From Membranipora membranacea (Eukaryota > Bryozoa > Gymnolaemata > Cheilostomatida > Membraniporidae), in NCBI GenBank assembly GCA_914767715.1, contig OU612065.1, positions 36,394,001 through 36,458,000 on the forward strand: a DNA stretch of 64,000 bases, given 5' to 3'. This document shows, piece after piece, positions 14,201-23,200 of the stretch. The translations under genes and the position numbers were made by a program. The number at the start of each line of letters is the position of its first letter. Within the stretch, counting starts at the first letter, position 1. The notes below the pieces were generated by a model. It was not told the origin of the DNA. It ran no database searches and saw only the letters and a program-made list of their open reading frames with translations.

Positions 14201-17200
14201 GAAATTATTTTGTTTCTTCTAAATGTTGATGCTAGTCATCGGATATTTACAGGCAATATTTGCCTGGTACACATATTATGTGAGGTTTTACTGACCAAGG
14301 CATATTTATAAAAAGTGACGCACGGGACAAAAAGCAATAATATCACATTTAATGAGACAAAATGTTTTTTTGTCCAGTAAACACTACCGATATCCCACAA
14401 CAGGCCCAATCCCATCACAAAATATATTTGAAAAGAGTTTGTTTGCTCCATTCTGCCTTGGATGTGAGATCTTATGGAAAAAAAACAGGGTGTTTAATAA
14501 GGCTTAAAATTTGTTGCCATAAAGCTACTATCAGATTTATTTAATTTTGTTCAATTTCCATAATTTGTCGCAAAGAATATGTAAGAACTCTTAACGAGTC
14601 AAAAATAGATATGATTTTCTAGTTTTATTTTTGTATTTATCAGTATGACAAATATAATGAGAACGTGATTTAGTGTTCTGTTCCGCGTCCTGCGCGTCAC
14701 AGCTGGCAGATCGATAGGGTGATATATTACAGCAAACACAATAAGATTAGATAATTTTGTGTTACACCACATACTTCTAATTCCATACATCCACATCATT
14801 TGAAATAAAAAATATCAATCTCACTGTACCTTAACTTCCGTAGTAATAATACAAAGTCAGCATTTTTTGTAAGATTTCTGTCCCGTGTGTCACAATATAA
14901 TTTCACTTTAGCCATAATCCTAAATTTTGTGCAAATATTCTGTTAGAAGTTGTTTCCAATGCATAACAGCTTAGATACCTGTATTAGCCTAATGTTTCCT
15001 TTCAGTTTTACGATTTTAAACAGAACCAAACTTTCTTTCCCAAGCGTCACGTCCCAGGCGTCACAGGTTGGAGGCAACTTTCACGGCTAATCATGGCTAT
15101 CACAAAATGATGCGGAATTCTTTTGTTGTAGCATTTTCACATCCTCATTAGAATGAATCAAAGGTTTTTATTTTAACAGCATCTCTATTCTGAAGAGACC
15201 ATAATTATGCAAAGTATCACCATATTTTATGAGTTTTCTGGTCCTGTGCATCACAACACTGAAAAGGCTCTGTAAACTTAAAGTTGTTTTTGAGTATGTA
15301 TATGGGTGGAACAGATGTAGCAAACTAACGCTTTCCTCATTATACATATGCTAAACATACAACATTGACCTGATGTTGCGTATGTGCTGTCCGTCACACC
15401 CCCTTAAAATTGGCCTGGCCCATTTTAGATAAGTCAAAGATAGTTTACAATTATTCAAAGGGCTATGTGTTTATAATATCATATCATTTAAAACTTTGTT
15501 ACTGGTAGGTATAAAACTATGTAAAAATCTTTCTGTCCTAATATTTGGCATCCTGTGTGAGTTTCTAATAAAAGAGTAAAGACTAAAATTGTAAGCAGTA
15601 TTTTCAATCCCATAACACACCAAAAATTCGCCATAAAAAGTAGGAAGCAAGTTCTCTCTATTACCCTAGGTAAAGCAGTAAAACCATGTGGCGAGCTTTC
15701 TATAGATATAATGAGTGCTCTAATGCCACTTTAGTTCGTAGCTAAAATATGTACCTTAATAATTGAAATGTTTCACTTTCTCAATAGGTTGGCTTTTTAT
15801 AAAAAAATATTATCATAAATAGCATATGTTCTGATATAAAGATCAGCACCATCTCCTTTGTTATCTTAGCATTGATTGTTAACTGATCTGCACTGGTCTG
15901 AAAATTGTTTGGCTACATCAAAATAAAATTCTTCTAACTTTTTTAAGTCCAACAATAGCCCTGTCATCAGATAATACAAAAAATTGACATTGTCATGTCC
16001 TGAGCAAATTGAATCTGTGTATATAAAAAAAGCACTGGAGATAAAACACACCCTTGAGGGTACCCTATATTAAAAGATTAAACATCAGATTTACTGTCAC
16101 CAACTGGCACATGTTGTTGCCTATCCTCAAGAAAGCCCAAACCCCATACGGTTAGTCAGAGATAATATATATTTGCACATTACGGTCTCTTAGGTTATCT
16201 AATATAATATTTGGCACAATAGTAATAAAAGCTGATATGAAATAAATCTACATGAAACACTTTAGCATATGAACTTGGATTCTCTAAATGTGATCCTAAA
16301 TGGAGTGCAAAGAAATACAAGCATCCGTAGTGCTGCTGTCTTTCCTATATACAAATTGAATATTATCCAAAGATAAGATAGATAGAAGTCTAGCTTTGAT
16401 GAGCTGCTCAGAGCACTTCATAAAATCAGACTTAAGGGCAATTGAACAGAAATATATCGATTATACCTAATGTTTACTGTTATCGCTTCTGCTCGGTAGT
16501 GGCAGCATTTGATTTTTGTTATTTTTGGATATATATTATTTCTAAAAATACTGAATCACAATTTGAAATACTTCTCAGATTCAGTCAGTCAGTCAGATTT
16601 AGTCCAAAATCAGAAACATAATAGAAGCAGCTTTGTTATCCAGATACAGTCTAGTGGAAGATTACTGGAGAAAATCTGTCGACTAATATACTTTTTTCAC
16701 CTATTTAGCTGGAGTTTGAATGCCATTTAAGGCTAACAAAGGCCATTCTCCAAGATAAAACACAATGGAAAAAAAACAAAGGAGCAGAATTTTTTGTTTT
16801 ATTTTTTTAATTAATTTCTTTGCTGGTGAATATTTGCCTGTTAAGTTGTCTTCAGGACACCTTTTTTTATCATTTACCTTATATCGGCTTGTTTCCATAA
16901 TAATCAAGGAATTTGAAAATTGTCAATTAGTTGGAAAGGGATTTCATCTCGTTCAACTATCAGTGTGCTAATGCAACATCAAGACAAATATCCTAAACGC
17001 CTTGCACTGACTTCGATCAGCGCAAACATCATCTGCATCAGAAACCAATGAGATAACAGTGTCCTCTTAAAAAAGAGAGGAAGCCTGTTGAGAGCCAGAA
17101 TACAACAATATAATATTGATTTATCTCATTGCCTATTTTATATGGATTGTTACAATTCACACCATTCTTGCGGCCAACTTCTTATTTGTCTAGAAAGTAA

Positions 17201-20200
17201 GATCACTACTTCATGCAGCTCACAGACTTAATTCTGCATTAGGAACCTTCTAGTGTTTACCCTAATATTCATACCAGAACTGCAAGGGTTCATTGAAAAT
17301 TAATAATATTTGATTCCTGAATATCACCCCTAATGCATGCACCTGTGCATTGTAATTTCATTTGTGCGTCATCCATTATTGTATGACTGCGCCTATTACA
17401 GAATTAGTTGAGAGTATCCTTATTGTAGAAACTCTTCACCTCACTTAGTTATTCTCCTTGTTACAGCATGAGATCACTAACCAGTATAACGGACGTGACT
17501 ATATATGGGAATGAGGAACTGATATCCTTACCAGACTGGATTGGAGAACTCACAAATCTTGAGAGGCTAGATGTGTCTGATTGTGGCCTCACTCACCTGC
17601 CTGACAGGTAAGTAAATGTTATGATTTCATTTTTCTGGGTAAATCAGTGAAACCTTATCCTGATCTTTCACAATAAAAAAGAAACAAAGGAGGAGGATTT
17701 TTGTCTTTTGTTTGTTTTTTTATAATTTAATTTCTTTGCTGGTGATCATTTGCCTGATCATTTGTATGCCTGCTTTTAAAAGACCCAGTGAGGCGGCTTG
17801 TGGGCAAGGGGTAACCTCTAGAGATTGAATCCACTTCATTTGGAAACATAGGTATTCACTTATAAGTCAGGCAAGGTAGTAGAGTAATGTGTAGTTGTGT
17901 GTTGACTTCATTGCTCGAGAAGCATCTATCCCCTTGAGTTCATCCTGCCAATCCGAGGGTGCGGATGGTCTTATGCTTAAATTTTCTTTCTGGTGGTCTT
18001 TCTGAGTCTTAAGAAGCTAAATGTGTCTAAATGTGGCCTCACTCACCTGCCTTACAGGTATGTAACTATTATGATTTCATCATTTCCAATAATACTTCTC
18101 ACATCAATTTCCTCTAAATGCCATTTTAGATACAAGTGTCTTTCATACAATATTGGTAAAAATGATGCTTAGAATGCATGAAAACAAATGAGAGAAAAAA
18201 CAAATGTTTCAATCAAATGACCCTAAAGGCTTGATGTTTGTTATTGTGACTTCAATAGCCTACCTGAAAACCAGCCACATTAAAATAATATGTCATAATA
18301 TTAACATATGATCATTCTTATGACTGCTTGGTCGTAAACAATTTACAGATGTATATTGATGAATATATGGCTACCTTATGTTTGTTTTCATTTTATGCTG
18401 GGTAGCCATCATCAGTGGCAGCAATTGGTTTTTGTTTCATGTGGGTATAAATTACGTCTGAAAATTCTTAATCATGATTGGAATTAATTCTCGTTCAATT
18501 TTAGTCAGATATATGTCTATGTCTGTTAGTCTATGCTATACTGCCTTTAGAAGTCTCTTTGGCGATTAGAGAAAAATATCACAGGCTACATAAAATATAC
18601 CCAATAGTGATTCGGGTACTTGGCATCACTTTATGATCAAGATACACTGATATCACGAATTGGTAATATTCATTAGTTGAGAGGACATAACAAATAACAT
18701 GCAAATGAATAAATCCTGGTGAAATTGCCCTCTGTGCCACCCTACTCCTAATTGTTCAACTGGTTCTACTGATAATAATTGTGTAAACACTGTGTTAAGT
18801 CTGAAATACTGGCGATTTATAGAGGATTCAACAACAAAAATGATGAAAAATATCAAATATTGGAATCATGAGCAGTTAACAATTCAAGATGACAAATGTT
18901 CTGGTGAAACAAAAATATGATACATCTGTTTGAGATGTCCTGTTACCTAATACCTAATACAGTGTGAAATGACTGCTTGTGAAAATCTGATATTTGTTGA
19001 CCGTAGTGCCTTGTAAGTATATCATTGACAAACCTCTGCAGAAGTTTGCCTCTGAAATGGTCGGTAATAGTCCAAACTATGTCATTTTGGGAACATTAGC
19101 AAGAAATCAAACTGTTCTACCAAGAGGTCGGTAGTTGATCATAAGCTGCACCAACCAAAAAGCTGATACTTTGTGGCTCCATCGACCACATTTCTGTCCA
19201 TTTGTTTGGTATATTATTCCTCCTCTCTAATACAAGATAATCAAGACTGGTATCTGAACTTATTTCTCTTTTTCTAGCATGTCAAAACTGGTAAATTTGG
19301 AGGAACTTGAGCTCAGATCTAACACCTCTCTCCTCTCAATCTCTTCTGGTGTTTGTCAACTCAGTAAACTGACGTATATATTCTGTGATAAATGTAAAGC
19401 ACTGACGAGTCCTCCATATGCTGTCTGTACACAGGGGCTTGCTGCAATGAGAAAATACTTTACAGATCTGGAAGAAGATAGGGAGATGAACATTAAGTTT
19501 GTTCCAATCACTGTATTTGGTCAAACCATGGCCGGAAAAACCAGTCTTGTTCGGTCGATGCAGAAAAATGTACGTGTTTTGACCTTGCGATGTGACAATA
19601 GCAAGCTAGATGAGGCTACCAAAGTGTTCAAGGTGTGCGAGGCAGAGGTCGATGAAAAATACAAATTAGTATTCCATGACTTTGGTGGGCAGGCGATTTA
19701 TCAGTTTGCCTACCAATTGTCAGATAGATCCCAGTACATTCCCATGCTCGTCATAGACATTGCTGAATTTGACCGTCTGATAACTGAACAGGGAGAAGAA
19801 GTTGCCTGTGAAACAGTTTGTTTTCAATGGCTCTCCCACCTCTACCTTGCAAGCCCCAAGGCAGGCCCGCCATTTGTAGTGTTGACCCACTGTGATGTTA
19901 TCGATAGCCAGATCTGCGAAACTAGGCTGAGATTGCTGATAGAAGTAACAGAACGCTTACGATCAATATTATTAAAGGAGGAGAAAGCCATGGTACCAGA
20001 GAAAAGCCCAATTTTGATCATGAAAAGTTTCCAGGATACATCCCAGCCCCTTCTCACTCAGCACACACCACGCTTCTTTTACAAAGATTCTACCACTGAA
20101 GTAATTTGTGGTCTGAAAACCTTCCTCGTGTCTATTGGATTATCGCTGCTCACAGAAATTCCAGGTAGCTGGTATGTTCTGATGGAACTGTGTGCGTAAT

Positions 20201-23200
20201 TCTTCAATACCTGAATGAAATAGGAAGAATCAAGTGGTACAGGAATAGAGAAAACCTGTCCAATATAGTGTTCCATCGAATCGAGCTGCTCACACACCTG
20301 ATCGAGTTGCTCTACGACCATTCCAGAAAGGATACCTGGGATCAGCGGATAAAGAGTTTCCAAGCTTTTGAGGATGTGAGTCAGGATGTGAGAATAAACA
20401 AAAGGAAATACAACGACATGATTAGATCCTTCCTAGACACTGGGGTCATAAGGGATATTCTGCTACATCATCTAATCAGCCAAGAGTCTGAGGTTAGACC
20501 TGAGGTGGCAATAGAAGTATTGAAGGTGTTCCATCTGATCTGCGGTCCAGTACAGAAGGGTAGTGAGAGTCACTACGTCATCCCATACTTCAGTCCGAGA
20601 GTAATCACAGTAGAGGAATCTGGGAAATACATCCCTTTGAAAGTTGACATTTGTTTCAATGGATTGGCACTTCCAAGCTATGCATATGATCTGCTTACAG
20701 CAATATACGTCAACCTCCATATCACTCCTTCCAATCACATTGATGTCGGCTGCAATGGTGCTTGTGTTAGTGAAGACAACGGCACAATCAAGTATTTATT
20801 TCACGACCATATTGAGAAAACCGTCACACTTATCATACTATCACCATCAGAAGAAATAGCCACATCCTGGGACAGCCTGTTGAACACTTTGCAACATCTG
20901 ACATCACAACTAGAAAAAGTATGGAAGGGAGCTCACTGGGAGAAGGTGTTTTACTGCTCACACTGCCTGCTTGCTAAACAAGACAGCCTACACACTCAGG
21001 TGGATCCAGAATGGCTGACCCTTAAAAGGCCACCCTATACTGGCAAAGAAGTTTCTGTCTGCAGTGAACCCCCTACAGCCCAAGGCCGATTATCAGTTCC
21101 ACGTCCGTTCATCTATCCATGTTAGTACCGCTAGAATTATGTTTATAAACTCATGTGCAGTTGGCGTTTAAGGCATGATTTGAATGTTGCTGGTTGCATT
21201 TTTATGTCTCTTTCTGTATCTGTATTCTCTCTGCAAATCTACATAAATGTTATAATTAATAGGCGGCAGCATTACTGAAAGAGGAATTAAAACTTTGGAC
21301 GAGTACTTGTCAAATATTGAAACAGGACAGCATCAGGCAGGTAGGTAATTACAGAGTTCATGTTCGGTGATCGAGGAAAAAAAATCAAATTTAAAATTCT
21401 AATATATACCTCTGTCAGAACAATAACCATGGAATTGTCAATGGTTGAACATGTCCACCTTTCCGGACTTTTATTGCTGTCACACAGGACAAGCAAAGTT
21501 AGGTATTGGATTGGGGCATCGGTTGATCTACAGTCTGGAAATGCTTTTATTCCCAGCCTTAGCCTGAGTACTCAACAAGTGCGTTTGAGTTGCTGTTGCC
21601 TCTTTTCAATCTTAATCTAGTTTCTGTTGTTGCTCGCTTGTGACAATTCAACAACAATAATAATTTCACAATCTGAAAACCCCGTTTTGTCATTTTTTTT
21701 AACACATATCATGTTTTTTTAGCGCAGATGCATTATTTTCTCAATCTTTTTCCTTTTGTCACATGTTATAGTATTCATATTTTTTGTCTTTACAGCCTCA
21801 GCAACTTCACAGTCCGGTAGTTCACACGATCAACTTGCTGTACAGGTATCACAAATTGATGATATCGTGAATGAAGTGAACTCTGATCAGGTTCTGATCA
21901 GTCATGAGCCAGTTACAGCTGATCCATCGAGCACATATCTGAAGAATCAGGTAATTGAGTTGTCCAGCTTTTGCTATCAAAAAAGGCATGCTGACCTGCG
22001 CGATTCATTTTGCTGTCTTAGAATTGCCCTCTCACATTATCATCATTTCTGTTAGTTCAGTTAAGTCCATACTTCCCATGCGTCCTCAACAATCTTATTT
22101 AAATTGAAAGCTTTGCCAAGACAGACTAAAATGCGAAAATGAACACAGTGCAATATAAAATGCGCACTACATTTTACAACTTTGTTGATGTTATGTCTGC
22201 ATGTCTTCATTGATCGGTTTTAGAGTGTGTATAGTGTGTCTAAAACTCGTGGAAGAGCACTGATAATATCAAACAGAGACAGGAGAACAGGCTCAGATCA
22301 TGACAACGACAATATTAAACGAATGCTAGGCAAGTTCGGATTCATTACTGTTGGAGGACATGACAGCTACACTGCGCAGGTAATGAATCTTCCACACAGC
22401 ACTGCAAAATCCCGATACATTCAGTACATGACAATAAATGTGTCGATTGAAACCATTACAGTTGGGAGAAATTAATTTGAACACTGAAAACTACTTAATT
22501 TAAACTTTGCTGATTTAAATGATGCATGAGTGAAACCCTGGCCAATGATCATTAATTTTGATGAATCACCCAAATATTTCCACTGACTTCATGAAATGTG
22601 TACAATGAAAAATATTACCACGGTTATTTACACTGTTGTGGCACCTAGCCTAACCTGTCTGGAATCAATATATCCATATATCAAACTTCATAGTATCATT
22701 TAACTTGGAGAGATAGATGGATGTAATGATCCGGTGGGGATTAAGTGGAATTTACTCCTTGTTTTATGCTCTTTGCTTAGGAAATAGTTGCCGCTATTCA
22801 TTCAGAGACACAACTAGTAGACCCACTGACAAATGAATCAGTACACAAACAGCTACACTCATTTGTGCTAGTCATCGCGAGTCACGGACATGAGGGATCT
22901 GTATCTGGTTCTGATCGTAGACATCTCAAAATTACAGAGGTTATAGACCTACTCTCCCCTAAAAACTTCCCTGCTATGAAAGGGAAGCCAAAGCTGGTGA
23001 TTATACAGGCTTGTGCTGGCAGTAAGTCTGTAAATCTGTATGAGAATATAAAGACAGCTATCTAAGCTTTCAAAATACCTGCAAGTCTTCATTAAACTCT
23101 AGTAGAAAACTCATTTTTATATGCTCAATAGAAATATGATTGATTATCAAATACTATGAGCAACGCTGAGAAGTTGGCTATCTAGTCTAATTAGTATACA

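Noticed and set aside
18003-18057. A seventh usable LRR exon
   Set aside because: It has a donor but no acceptor; its 5' part has been replaced by intron repeat sequence.
21489-21579. Extra exon between 21340 and 21796 (acceptor CACACAG, donor CAA|GTGCGT)
   Set aside because: 91 bp would shift the frame and introduces a TGA, whereas joining 21340 directly to 21796 keeps phase. It could at most be a rare poison exon.
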